From: Smittium culicis
Lineage: Eukaryota; Kickxellomycota; Harpellomycetes; Harpellales; Legeriomycetaceae
Length of the DNA: 64,000 nt
Assembly: GCA_001970855.1 (NCBI GenBank)
Contig: LSSN01000120.1
Location: 20,786 to 84,785, forward strand
Direction of reading: 5' to 3'
Shown: one piece after another, positions 50,027 through 62,250 of the stretch
Layout of the letters: each line of letters opens with the position of its first letter
Position numbering within the stretch: the first letter of the stretch is position 1
Position numbers and translations under genes: made by a program
Notes under the pieces: model-generated
What the model was told of the DNA's origin: nothing
Databases searched by the model: none
Seen by the model: the letters and a program-made list of their open reading frames with translations, nothing else

Positions 50027-53000
50027 ATGAATGAAGCTAACTATAAAAAAGATCTCAATACAGATAACGTAGCCACAAGCTTTATAGTGGCTAGTAGCTA
50101 TACGGTCGCTAATTCGCCTTGTGGTTCAGATATGCCTTCGGACGCCGAAAGTAAACACAGCTCAGCAAAAGTATCCACCAGTATTAAAAAAAAGGCAGTA
50201 AGAAAATTTAAGCATAGCTGGACACACTCTTTTCCTTGGCTAATATATTTGCCAGATTTAAACGTTTTAAAATGTAGGCTGTGTGAGCAAGCAAATCGTA
50301 GCAATCAATTTGCTACTAATGGAAGTAAGAATTTTAAAACGTCTGCCTTTATTGATCACGAAAAGTCGAAGGACCATCAGAATTGCTCATCAAACAATAA
50401 TAATTCAAACGATTTAAGATTCAAATCTTATGAGCAAAAAAAATCAAGTGGAGAAAATATACAGAATTCTACCGCAGATAACTCAATTCAGCCCCAAATA
50501 TTACATTCTATTCCCTTAAATAACGATCGGAACAATCCACCTATAGTGAATACCCAAAACGATAAATCATATCCCGTTACTATGAATGGACTAGTCAATT
50601 ATATAGACTCTAATAACAATAATACAGACAATAAGTTAAATTACCCTACCCAAATCCTAAACTCTCGATCCCAAAATATTCCAAATTTCACTTACTTTGG
50701 CAAATATTGCTATAATACAGACCAGAATCTCCGAAATTTTAATTTCGAAGGTAATTATTTAGTTTTTTAATGTATTCGCTCTTTTTTGTTGTTTATGCTT
50801 ACAAATTACAGAATTGGTTTTCTTGCTAATAACGATTTGTTTTGTCGGAACTTAGCATAAAAATGTCACATTTTTTTATTGTATCAATTTTAATAAATGG
50901 GATTGCTTTCACCATTATTTGCAAATTAATCAATTTGAGAACTAAATTAAATTAACAATATAAACTTTATTTGACATATATTTTAGACTGTATTAAATCA
51001 TTTTTAAAATTCGCAAAAGATCTGCTGTTTAATTTGCTTTCAAATAACTCTGGCTTTAGATTATTTAACCCTTTGCTGATGTTTCATATTAACGAAAAGG
51101 ATCAAATACAAAAACCCTTATTGCTAAAATTTGCAAAATATATTTGCCCATATCGAATAATATCCCAAGAGTCAAAAAAAATTTCTGCAACTACTAAATC
51201 ATTTGTAAATAATAGCATTGCTTTCTCATTAGTATTAAAGTCATTTTCATCCAAATACAAATCACAATCTCCAACGATAGCAGGAGTTTATATTAAAGTT
51301 TTAGAAATATCCTCAAATTCCCGCCCAAAGCTAAAGTCATCTTTAAAATTTTGGAAATGCATTAATATAGAACACTTAATATCTATCTCTAAATGCACCA
51401 AAGATATATGCTTAAAAAATTTAGAAAGGTTTCTTATAAATCTATTAAATAATGCAGAAATCAACATATCAAACTTATCCAACATAGCTCTTGACGAAAA
51501 CTTTCTACAATATATTCCTGTATGCGAATATCATAAAAAAAATCCTACAGAAAACACTTCAATTCATAATTCTTTTATAGAAAAAAAATCAAGTATAAAT
51601 GTCGGCCCGATAAACTCTCCTAATATTATAGGTAAAAAGATTTATTTGAACCCAATTAATAGCTCAGATCCTTCTCTTACAAATAATTTAAATGGATTCC
51701 ACAACTCTGAATTGCCATCAAATTTTACAAAAGCTCCATTCGTGAACATTCCTAAGTTTTCATTAATGCAGAGTGACTTTAATTTGATGTCTAAAAATCT
51801 ATTCGAGAAACTTCCTAGAGTTTCTGGAGAATTCGGAAATTTTATTTCAACTTTTAGTTTGTTAGTTTATTTCATTAACCTTAATTCCAAGCACTTTGCT
51901 TTTCTGGGCACAGAATTTCTCGATAGCGTCAAAGATTCATTTAAGTATTTTCTATTTAATAACGATACATTCAACTCAGACATAAAAAGATGTCCAATTT
52001 TCTCTCCAATGATTGTTTTGAAAATATCCAAAAGTTTTCTTGAAATTGCCGAAACTGTTAAACTTTTATCTATTAAGCTCGAAACTAGCTACACCAATAA
52101 AGAGCGTAATGATAGTCCTATAGGAACATTGGGACTTTTCTCTGAGTCAAAAAGAATTCCTAGTATATTAAAATATGATGAATTTCATTCGCGAAACTTG
52201 GAAATTTTTGAGAACGTACCTTCCCTTAAATACCAACCACCTGATCCATACATCCCTTCAGCGCACGATGAATATCCTACTAGTCTTTCATCTATAAATT
52301 TAATACATAAACAATGCCAAAAGATAGAAATTATACATAGAATATTTTCTAACTTATTAGATCAGTTGCATGAGTTTCATTTCCTTGCTTTTCTCCTTTA
52401 CGTTTCAGATATAATCAATTTGATTAATCCTATATTACCATCGATAAACTTTGTAGATATGAGCCCAACATACATATTCAAATTTCCGGCAACAATTAAA
52501 TCTAATACAACTATAGAGAGCAATGGCAACGAAGATATTTATAATTTGAAGTCTCAGGATAATTACCGCGGCAGTTATGAGCAAAATACTCCCTTTGAAG
52601 ATTTCGAAAGTGTCAAAAATACAAAAAAGTTTAAATATTCTGATAATAAAGGTGATGACTCTACCACATTTCATCACCAAAATTTAGCGCACAATAATAG
52701 TGACAATAAGGAAGTTAATTCGCCATTCTATAAGGACCAAATTTTCAATTATTTCAACAATGATTCTCGTAATGTCAGTACTAGCTCTTCCGAGTCGAAT
52801 ACATTTCATTTTGTTCAAAGTAATCAGGCTCAAAAATCACATAAACATAGTAGCGATGTTTCCGAGTTTAGGTCATCACTACAAAATCTAGGAAATTATA
52901 ACATCTACCACAATTCTGAAGCTCCATATGAATCAAGGCAACAGTATCCATATAGATTAAACTCGCTTGTAGATAAAATACATTCCTTTTATGTAAATAA

Positions 53001-54948
53001 CTGCTTAAACCTAAACATAAACCAAAGGGTCTGTGCAAGTATAAGCGATAATCGGTCAAAAATTGATGGTGATTGGATATACCAAATGGACCAGTCGGTG
53101 TATGTTGATAAGGTAGCGATAAGCGGGTTCTATCTAAACAAGTTTTTGAACTCAATTTCTAATACCAAAGTTTCTATTGACTCCGATAATCCTCACACAG
53201 ACAATATTTTCCAATATAACTCTTTTTATATCAGCGGTTATGATCCGCATAGCAGTAAGTCTAAACTCGTGACAACACTATCAAAGGTTTCAAAAGAAAT
53301 TGTAAATGATTTAAAATTAAGGCTTTCATATACTGAGATTAATACTATTGACAAGCTAAACCAATTGTGGGACGTAGAAAAGTTCCCTTCTTATTTTGGA
53401 ACATTAAATAAATATAACACACAGACTATAGAGTATTTATCTAGGCGGCTCAATTTATTTGACGCAAAAAAAAAAGATATCAGTGAAATTAAAAAAGAAT
53501 GGAGTATCTTTAAGTGCTTTATTTTTCATACTACTTACTGTAAAAGAGAGCCTGAAGTATGCTGTTGTGGATTTATAATAGACCAGAATAACAAATCTTC
53601 TACCAAAGATTTACTTCATACTAGAGACAACAAAATAAGACTTGACTTGCTTGCAGAAATTTGCCAAAATACTGAATATGATAATAAAAAAAAAATTTCA
53701 ACAAAAGATAGAAGCGATGGCACTGTTATAAACAATCAAGATTTTTCAAAGAAGTTAAGTATCGATAAACTGTTTTTTGCGCTGATTTTTGCGCAAAATA
53801 TAAATATTTTTGGCGATATTGCTATTGAAAATACTCTTAATAATGAACACAGCTTTAAGAGTAAATATGAATGTAGTTCGCCTAACTATTCTAAATTTTG
53901 TGGCAATAAAAACTACCAAGCTTATAATCACAGCACAGGTTCTACGAAGAGCAGAAGGAGTTTAGATTATGACTCTATACATTGTAGCAGTAAGATAAAC
54001 TTTGAATACGAACCTGATTTTCATATTCTGAATGCAAACATAGATGATGAAAAAAATGCCAAAAAAGATTCGCTTTTTCAGTTTCCAAATTTACAAAAGC
54101 TTATGTGTTTATGGTATTTGCTTCCATTATCAAAGATAGAAATTCTTCAAAATTTTAGGGATCAAGTTGCTCCAATTATTATTAATGTTATTAAAGATTT
54201 TTATTTTTTTCTGCTAAACAGCAAAGAAATGGAGTATTTTTCTGAGTTTAGCGAATTTGACGATAGAAACGTTTTCTTTAGTGGATCGCTTGATTTTTTA
54301 TCTAGACCTTTATTCTCGCCCAGAGAATCGTCAACTAGCTCACCGAAAATAATTATTCATAATTCTGAAACAAAATACTCATTTAAGTCTTATAAAAATG
54401 CAAGCCCTAACTTTAAAAAGCACCAAAAAGGTAGCAAATTTACTACACCTAGAATTTCCTCCACTTATTCAGATTGCAGAGAAACGTATGAAGATGGGTT
54501 AAACGGCAGTGGCAGTGAAATTTTTTGCGCTATTTGTGGACTAGAGCAGGAATTAAGCGAGTCTAATATACTAGAAATTTTAAATTTTTGCAAGCTAAAT
54601 GGGAATCTTTGCTCAAATCATGCAAACAAATTTGGTATAAAAACTTTTTATGAAGATTATTTCAGTTTGGATCCATCAGATACATTTACAAGCTTGCTAA
54701 GCTATGGAATAGAGATAAACCCTTCAAACCTTAGCTATTTGGTAAAGTGTTATAAACGTGTTATTTTTGAAATGATAAAAAGCAATGAGCTAGATATTTT
54801 TCTACTGAAGTTTGGGATGGAAGGCTACAGCTTAGACAATTTAGAATCAAATGAAAGTTCTAAAATAACTATTAGAAAGTTTGTTTTAGACTTAGTATCG
54901 CATATTGTACAAGAATATACAATTTTTTTGCTTGATCTCAGCGGTTAG
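50027..54948 (+). CDS. Zinc-finger protein with hAT-transposase-like regions, probably domesticated
   Basis: Exon 1 (50027-50750) and exon 2 (50987-54948) join in frame through a 236-bp intron (GAAG|GTAATT...TTTTAG|AC), giving 1,561 residues. Residues about 65-120 hold a BED/TTF-type finger like that of ZNF862: FPWLIYLPDLNVLKCRLCEQ, then ATNGSKNFKTSAFIDHEKSKDH. A segment in the second half (KEIVNDLKLRL ... WDVEKFPSYFGTLNKYN ... EIKKEWSIFKCF) resembles the region before the hAT dimerisation domain. FPNLQKLMCLWYLLPLSKIE, nearer the C-terminus, recalls its PxLxxLxxxxLxLPxS core, though the ERxFS part is absent. Long Asn/Ser-rich insertions lie between. I find no catalytic D/D/E signature. A CxxC...C...CxxH pattern (FCAICG ... 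GNLCSNHANK) near the end may bind zinc. The hAT link is an inference; the gene itself is clear. Confidence 0.6.
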
Positions 54949-56122
54949 TATCTTTTTTGTAAATATCATCTATTCAAATTTTCAACAAAATTAGATAAAC
55001 AAATTGTATATAATTGTAAGTGATATCCCTACGATAATGGCATGTATTTTTTTTTATAGTGCATTTATTTTTTTGATTTCAAGTTTTATTGAAATTAATA
55101 ATGGTTTTATAGATTGTATCTTTAACTCGCTTATATTGTTATTTATCCTTGAAAATATTTGTTTTATAAGCTTACTGAGGACAAAAAAGAAATTATCCAT
55201 CTTTTTCTCACATTATAAAATTTAGATAATAATGTGATTGCTGAAACTTTATGTATATTCATTTTATCAAAATGACGGGGCTCCCTTCAGAGTTGTAATA
55301 AACATCTATCCAAATTATTAGTATAGAATGACTATTAGAACTATTTTTGGTCAATTGTCTAACAATTCTTAGATACCAAGTTAATAGTTTATAATCTAAT
55401 TTATCCCAGCGTCTTGTAATTAGAAATAATTATATTGGGCTTTAGAAATAGATCTAAAGATGAATTTTTGGATATAAAGTGCAAATAAATGCTAGTTTTA
55501 GCTGTTATATGGGGTATTCGTAAATGAAGCAGAAATTTTTTTCATAGAAATTCCATTTGCAATATTTTTATCAGGTAAAGTTATTGGTTGTAACACATAA
55601 TTCATTCTATGATAAACACAAATAAGATTTAAAAATAAAGGCAAGACTAATGGGCAAGAAAAACTTGATAGGAAAAGTTCTGCTCCTCGAAATAATCTCA
55701 CACATATTTATTTTTTCGCGAGCCTTATAGTGCATGGAAGGGTTTTGGCTCTGCAAATTAGAAGCATATATTTCTGGTGCTCAATATTATTCGCTTATCC
55801 AAGTTAAGTTTCGAGCTTTAGTTACATATCGCAAATCAATTCGCTAAAAAAACTTTTTTTTTGTGTCCAAAACAAATTCAGATAACCAAATCCATTAAAT
55901 GTTCAATCCAATAACGTGAATTAAAATGACCAATCCAATCAAAATAGCTTCTTTTTATTGAGGGTATTCCATTGACAAATCGATCGGCTGATGGAAGAAA
56001 ATAGCATTAGTGAGAATCCTCAGAATTCTATTCTTATTATATGATTCTTCTTTTTCAATTTTGTTTTCTGTTAATCTTGGTTATAAACATCTTAATTCGA
56101 GCCACTCATTTCTTCATTCAAT
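54949..56122. other. Intergenic region, possibly with a decayed element fragment
   Basis: A 73-codon frame at 55004-55225 is hydrophobic but cannot be spliced in phase to the upstream gene. From about 55250 to 56060 the DNA is less AT-rich than usual. Its minus strand gives broken open stretches reminiscent of decayed retroelement DNA, without a diagnostic motif. CCAAT cores cluster at 55908-55939, about 200 bp upstream of UPF3. Confidence 0.45.
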
Positions 56123-58432
56123 ATGGAGAATAGTCGAAATCCTGACAATAATCGCCAAACATTTGACAGGGATGCAATAAAGAGCAAAGGCGATACAGAT
56201 AAATGTAACGAAATAATAAACTTTATTTAATTATGCCACTTTTCGCCTTTGTTTTAAAAAAAATAATTGAGACTCTCCTAACCTTCTATCAAACATATAA
56301 TCAAAAAAAATAACTTTAAATAACTCGATCATTCTGCTTTTTATCTGGTCTTTATAGCAAATCAAAAAAGCGATTCAACTAATCTAAACAAAAATAGGAA
56401 TAGAAAGAAGAAAGCTCCTAATCCAACCAAACCTACAAACGCAACGACAATTTTGAAACAAACAATAAATATAAATCCTCAGCAAAATGTTGGGAGAACA
56501 TCATCAATTGAGAATCCTGAAAAAAATCATGCTTTTAAAAGTACATCAACTTTGAATCCTAATTCCCCTGCGTTTAGTATGAAAACTCCTTCTGAAAAGG
56601 TTTCAAATGATAACTCAAATAAAGTCAATAAGGGGAGGAATAGAAATAGAGGGAAAAAACCTGATGCCAAGATTAAACCAAAGTCTGATGAACCCATCAC
56701 AAAAGAAAAACAAAATCCCCAGAATAAAAATATATCCGCAAAACCCGTCAAGTCTATAAAACCCAATGCAACTAAGTCTCAACCTAAAAGTAGTTCGAAT
56801 TATAAGCCAAAGAAAATTACCAAGTCAAAATCTATTAAACCTTTACCTCCTAGCCTCAAGCTAGTAATTCGTAGCCTGCCGCCTGATTTGCCTGAGCACA
56901 TTTTTTGGATGTCTATTGAAAAATTCCTAAAATGGTATATGCCTGATAAGCCCGGAAAAATTATAAAAATACCAAAAAAGATATCCAATTTATCCTCTGG
57001 AACCACCGAATCCCAAAATCCTCTTGAAAATAAAAGTGATGCCCAAGGAGTCGGTGCTAATGATAAAAGTAATAATAAGCACATGGGCGAGTCTAGCGAT
57101 GTTCAGAACATAATAACTTCCGAGAATTCGTCTGAATACCCCAAAGAAATCGATATTTCTAATGACACTAACTTAAAAGAAAAGACAGGATTTAATGACC
57201 CAAATAAATTATCGAAAATTATTGATCAAGAATCCTTTTTATGCCCAGTGACTGTAGAAGATATTCCTGTTTACTCTAGTCCATCTTTGGAAGTTCTAAA
57301 CCACTACCCTTACTGGAGATCTTTTGTCAAGGGGAAAGTAACCAAAAGGTAGCCTAATTAAATCATCATTTTAATTGATAATTATCTCTAGCTTTTTTAC
57401 TTCCCCCACTTTCCGATCATATACTTAGTGAACTACGTTTATATATTCTATTATTTAATTTTATTAAATAGGGACTCAAAACTATCTATCCCTTCTCGTG
57501 CCTATATCAAGTTTAAAGATATAGATGAGCTTAGACACTTTTCTAAAGCATATAATGGCCACAAATTTGTATCAAGATCTGGTATAGAATATACAGCTTG
57601 TGTCGAAGTCTCGCCATTCCAAGCAGCTCCACATGATACTAAACATATCAAAGACAACTTATGCGGCACTATCTTTAACGACAAAGACTTTTTAGAATTT
57701 GCCAACTCAAAAAATGTTTCACAAAATGATGATAGTACGAACGATTTAAAAATTAATGACCCGCCTACTAATAACTCGCTTTCTGTTACTTTATCTGATA
57801 TTTCCTCAGCTCAAAAATTTTCGAACCCTGGCTCTAATTTGGTATACAAAAGTGCACTAAAATCTATAGTTGGAGACGATGTATTTCAGCCAATTGATGA
57901 TTCCAAAAAAGAAAATGAATCAACTGCAATTCTTGATTACTTAAGGAACATAAAAAGCAAAAAATCTATAGTTAAATCTTCATCAAAAGCAGAAAGAAAG
58001 TCATCTACTAGGCCTTCTAGGTCAGGTAAAAGCTCGCTAAAATCCAAAAAAAAATTGGTTGATCAAAGTTTAAAAACTTGGGCTCCTGAGCAAGGAAAAG
58101 TTGTAAAATTAGTCACTGGCTTAGCAACTGGTAGCTTAATTGACACCTCTATTTCAAAAGATTCAAGCAAAAATTTCAACACGAATTCTTCTAGCAAACT
58201 TGATGTAAACAATGCTAACGCTGTAAGAAAAAACATTTTAGACTCCATAAAAGTAATACCAGTAAGCTCAACGTCCTCAACGACAACTGGAACTAAACAT
58301 AGAACTTCAAGAGGGTCCAGAAAGCCGTCAAGCCAAGGTTCGAGCTCTAAGACTAGCCGTGATGGCGCCGAACCAAAAAAAGCACTGCAAAATAAAACTA
58401 GCTCTGGTAATAGTCGGCCTCAAAGAAACTAA
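56123..58432 (+). CDS. UPF3: Nonsense-mediated mRNA decay factor UPF3 (Smg4/UPF3 domain)
   Basis: UPF3 links UPF2 to exon-junction or terminating mRNPs in nonsense-mediated decay. Three exons join in frame: 56123-56204, 56358-57348 and 57472-58432, giving 677 residues. The UPF3 domain starts at about residue 194 (LKLVIRSLPPDLPEHIFW). It continues after the last intron with IPSRAYIKFKDIDELRHFSK, then AYNGHKFVSRSGIEYTACVE, VSPFQAAP and DNLCGTIFNDKDFLEFA, all diagnostic. A low-complexity insertion of about 95 residues splits the domain between its first helix (KFLKWYMPDK) and the FLCPVTVED segment. The N-terminal 190 residues and the C-terminal 230 are Lys/Ser-rich and disordered. The initiator Met begins a short 27-codon first exon, MENSRNPDNNRQTFDRDA. 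Confidence 0.93.
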
Positions 58433-59511
58433 GGGAGATGCAATCTAGCTGGCAGCTAGAAATATTTTATAAATTTTACTAAGCTATAATTAAAAAGATA
58501 GAACTTAATAGCTTTGCTTTTAAACTTATGACGGGTCTAACTTGCAGCTAGTAACAAAAATTTTTATTGAATATCTTGGAATTGAAAAGAAAAGAATTAT
58601 CACGCTATAACCATCCGCTGATATTTATGATTCAATTGTGAAATATTTCTGATCAAATGACTAGGCATAAGTAGTTTAATTAATAACATTTATTTAATTA
58701 TATCTATAAAGCGTATTCCTCGCTCCGGACATTTTTACTTATAGTATTTGTCAAATTGTAATTGAAATTTCGATTTCACAAACTTTTTATTTAATTTTAT
58801 TTTATAAACCAAATTAAAAATGTTTTTTTTATTTTTTCTAAGAGAGTTTATTAAATATAATTTAAAAGCATATTAAAAACTATCAAAAAATATTTAAAAA
58901 GTTAAAAAAATATCAAAAAAATATTTTTTCAACCGACCCCCCTCCGCCGTTCTAGCAGCTCCATACCCGCTGGGCATTGATTCAAGGGGGCTGGCGAATC
59001 ACTTATATTTTAAGGTATAAGTGTTCTGGGCACGCGGATGAATTTCAAAAATTTGGCTGTTTCCAGCTTTGAAATTTGATCGGCGGCGGCGGCCATTTAA
59101 TTTTGATATTTTAATTTGTTAAAAGAATAAATGATTTTGCACACTAGCCTTTGATTTTTCAATCAATTTTATTATCTGTAACACTTTAAACTATAAAACG
59201 ATTCCTTCATAAAGAATTTCACAAATAAAAAAGCATTAACTAATCAGCAATAAAAAAAAAGAGATCTCATACAAGCAGTTGATACTTATCTCTAGATCCC
59301 CGTTTCAAATCTGGGCGTTTAGATTTTATTTTACATAGCTTATATGAAAATGCCCAAATTTCTTCCAAACAAATGTATACGATTGCTTCTAATTATCAAT
59401 TATGTTGAGGCTGTTAATGATTTCGAATTTTATAAAAAGGTTATTTATTTTATTTCAAGGTCAAAAAAAAAAAATAAAAAATTACAATAGGTATAAAAAC
59501 GAATTTTTTGT
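58433..59511. other. Convergent intergenic region with a GC-rich island
   Basis: Contains the 3' ends of UPF3 and the solute-binding protein gene. At 58929-59097 an unusually GC-rich stretch (CCGACCCCCCTCCGCCG ... GGCGGCGGCGGCC) stands out against DNA of very low GC. It includes a short hairpin CACTTATA/TATAAGTG near 59000. I recognise no coding or RNA gene in it. Confidence 0.5.
59181..59223 (-). repeat. Dispersed repeat, inverted relative to copies near 62.25 and 62.64 kb
   Basis: ACGATTCCTTCATAAAGAAT and flanks; its reverse complement recurs with a few mismatches at 62618-62658 and partly at 62251-62275. The copies at 59.2 and 62.6 kb form an inverted pair around the solute-binding protein gene. 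Confidence 0.7.
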
Positions 59512-60618
59512 TTATTGATTTGGGTCTAATAGAGACGATTGGCCTTGAACATGGCCAAGAAGCTTTTCGAACCTAAGCTTTAAAGCCTCGACTCTAGTGC
59601 GGTTGCGCATAAAATCGTTAAATTCTTTTCTTGATGTGTTTGGGTATTCTGTAATTTTTTTATATCCAGCTTTTGGCTCAATGTCCATTCTGCTAGACCA
59701 TCCAACGAACGAGCTATTTTGGATGTTGTCAGACAAATACCAAGCCATGAAGAGTTTCGCAGCCGCGGGATGCGGTGCTTTTTTGAATATTGCAGCGGCC
59801 TGACCCCAGCTCAAAAACCAAGATTTTTTTGGGTACTTAATGTCTACCCTAGACCTTGGGTTGGGAAGAAGAGAGTTCCCGCTTGTAAATGTTACGCCAT
59901 CTGGAATAGTATTATTTCCTATCATTACGACTGGGGTTCCTGATCCTCTAACCCAAGTAACGTTCTGTGCAATAAGTTTATCGATAAATTCCCAACCATG
60001 CTTACTCACCAATTTATCAAACTGGTAAAGAACTGCATCGTCGTCATGAGGATATGTAAGTACAATCCTATTTTTGTATTTTGGGTCCAAAAAGTCTTCA
60101 TCTTCGATAGGACCTTCGCCGCTGGCATATGTTGTTCTGAGAGCATTAGGTGCAAAAGAAATGATGTTCAAAGCTGTAAAATAGCCATCAGGATCTTTTA
60201 TATCACGGTATACCTGGTCCCAGTTTGGGGGTTTATATTTTAGTAAATGACCTTGTTCTTTCCACCTGTAGAAATCGTTTACAGTCTGAATATGTGCAAC
60301 GCTAGGTATTAGCTCACCTTTTGCCAGTTGGTTGTCAATATCAATATCATGATACTTGCTCAAGTTTACAATGAACTTTGCATTCATACCCGGAAACCTG
60401 GTATTGAATTCATTATTAAGGTTTTGTCTAGCTTTTGACCCATCACCCCCCTCGTATACAATTAGGTTACCGCCTTCAGCTAAAGCGTCAAGATACAATT
60501 GATCTATGACTGATCCTGTGATATTGTACTCCTTAGGAAACTTTTTAATTGCTGAAGAATTGACAAAGGCAAGAAGAAGCGATGCGCCCCAGATACTAGA
60601 AAATCTTGTCAGTCTCAT
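59512..60618 (-). CDS. Secreted ABC-type Fe3+ transporter-like solute-binding protein
   Basis: Single exon, 368 residues. An N-terminal signal peptide (MRLTRFSSIWGASLLLAFVN, cut near SSA) is followed by a periplasmic-binding-protein type II fold of the bacterial Fe3+/spermidine class. Visible blocks: GGNLIVYEGGDGSKARQNLN near the start; PSVAHIQTVNDFYRWKEQGH; NRIVLTYPHDDDAVLYQF in the hinge region; GVTFTSGNSLLPNP; SWGQAAAIFKKAPHPAAAKL near the C-terminus. Several filamentous fungi encode such proteins without the matching permease and ATPase, and bacterial origin is generally suspected. No permease or ATPase gene is nearby. Secretion to the wall or medium is predicted; the ligand cannot be read from sequence. 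The gene is intronless, unlike its neighbours, and lies between inverted repeats. Confidence 0.85.
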   Translation of the reverse strand: MRLTRFSSIWGASLLLAFVNSSAIKKFPKEYNITGSVIDQLYLDALAEGGNLIVYEGGDGSKARQNLNNEFNTRFPGMNAKFIVNLSKYHDIDIDNQLAKGELIPSVAHIQTVNDFYRWKEQGHLLKYKPPNWDQVYRDIKDPDGYFTALNIISFAPNALRTTYASGEGPIEDEDFLDPKYKNRIVLTYPHDDDAVLYQFDKLVSKHGWEFIDKLIAQNVTWVRGSGTPVVMIGNNTIPDGVTFTSGNSLLPNPRSRVDIKYPKKSWFLSWGQAAAIFKKAPHPAAAKLFMAWYLSDNIQNSSFVGWSSRMDIEPKAGYKKITEYPNTSRKEFNDFMRNRTRVEALKLRFEKLLGHVQGQSSLLDPNQ

Positions 60619-61010
60619 TTTGATTTTTACAGTATTTTTATTTATATTCTTTTATTAAGTTTTTTGGTTTTTTTTAATCTTTAGTTTGTATTGAACTAAG
60701 GCGAAAAGCGATCGATTTATATACTTTATAATTCTTCAATCTAGCTACTAGAGCTAGTTTCGTATATCATTGTAATAAGCTTGGTTTTTTTTTTGAGTCT
60801 TAACTAAAGTATATAGACGTCTTATTTATTAGAGAATGTAAATATCAAAGTTATATTCGTCTCGTCATTTTATTCTTTTATCGCTGTGTATGTCAATATA
60901 AATTACTAATAATATTACAAATCTCTGATATCCATGAACTTTATGGAATTATAATAGTCCCTTTTATGATAGTAACGGTGTTAATCACAGTTTAAGAAAT
61001 TTGCCACCAT

Positions 61011-61046
61011 TATCTAATGTTTGCGAAGGGTCGCAAACATTAGATA
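61011..61046. repeat. Perfect hairpin, 16-bp stem and 4-base loop
   Basis: TATCTAATGTTTGCGA, loop AGGG, then the exact reverse complement of the stem. It lies about 390 bp upstream of the solute-binding protein start. It could be a regulatory structure or the remnant of a tiny foldback element. Confidence 0.93.
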
Positions 61047-61156
61047 AAATTTGGGCATTTAATCTGGGTTTTCATTAATATATTTCATTTTATATTTTTT
61101 AGTTAATATATTTAACACCAGATAGCAAACAATAGAAAAGCAGTTAAAATGGCTAA

Positions 61157-61234
61157 TTAACCCTTTCCTGTCCAACACTCTTAAAATAACAAACCATTGA
61201 CTTTTTTAAAGGGTGTTGGGCAGGAAAGGGATAA
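61157..61234. mobile_element. Minimal TTAA-flanked MITE, 78 bp
   Basis: TTAACCCTTTCCTGTCCAAC at the left. The right end, read in reverse, starts CCCTTTCCTGCCCAACACCC, so the terminal inverted repeat is about 22-26 bp with few mismatches. The right TTAA has become ATAA. Almost nothing but the two ends remains. Confidence 0.85.
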
Positions 61235-62250
61235 GGCAAAGTTATAAAATTTCTAATTGCAAAATCAATTAAATTAAAAGAAAGTGAAAAGCTTCAATTG
61301 TCTCTACCAATGACTCGAGGGGGAAAATGAAAATTTGGTTTTATTAGGAAATATTGTAACGCTATATTATAGACGGTAACTTTATCTTTTAAACTGAATA
61401 ATGGATACACAAATATTGGTCTCTATTTCGTGAAAAAGTTGGATAATACCAATGTATCTAAAAATTTGTTTGTGTTTTTTCCTTTTACTTTTACCATCAA
61501 ACACCTGGATTTTAACCCATTTGGTAGATTAGTTTAAAGTACCGAAAATTTTCTATTAATTTTTCCCTCGCTTCAATTTCTATTTGGTTTTTATATTCAA
61601 CTATAATATTTTATCAAATGGATAAATAGATTAACCAATAGTAACCTAATATTTATCATCAAATAAAATCTCAAGGAAAAAAAGCTCCTCACACTACAAG
61701 AATCTCATATTTACATAATGCAGATAATTTTCTTAACAGCTGGTATTTGTCAAATATTTAAAGCTTGCCCAATTATTTATACAAAGCCAATTTTAATAAT
61801 TAATAGTCGTTATCAGATGTTGTTTTGAATCTCTTTATCTTTATCCGTGTGATCAAAAATTAGCTTTTTATAAAATGCGTATTCCTCTTCAGTAGACCAA
61901 ATGTGATCTACCAAAATCAGTCGTCATTTAAATTTCATCTATTTTATTAGTCAGATATTTTTGATCTTTTATTGAATTATAAATCGTTACAAATAGATAT
62001 AAACCGCTCAATTAGAAAGAATAAAATTAAAAAAATAAAAAAACTGAATCGTGCCTGGGCTTTAAAATTCAGCTCACCAAAAATGAACGTGAATAATAAA
62101 TTATTGAACCTGAAAATGTTCTGGATTAAGCTAGGTCTAAAAATTAAAATATGATGAGTTTATACATCTAAAAAAGTACAATACATGTGCCGAAAGTAAA
62201 ATTAGAATGAATATGTACACTAAAAAAACTTATATTGCCTTCAACTATAC

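Noticed and set aside
55004..55225. Hydrophobic 73-codon frame as a further exon of the zinc-finger/hAT-like gene
   Set aside because: The possible donor at 54944 and acceptor at 54994 do not join in this frame, and the upstream frame has its own stop. It starts with TTG and has no recognised motif.
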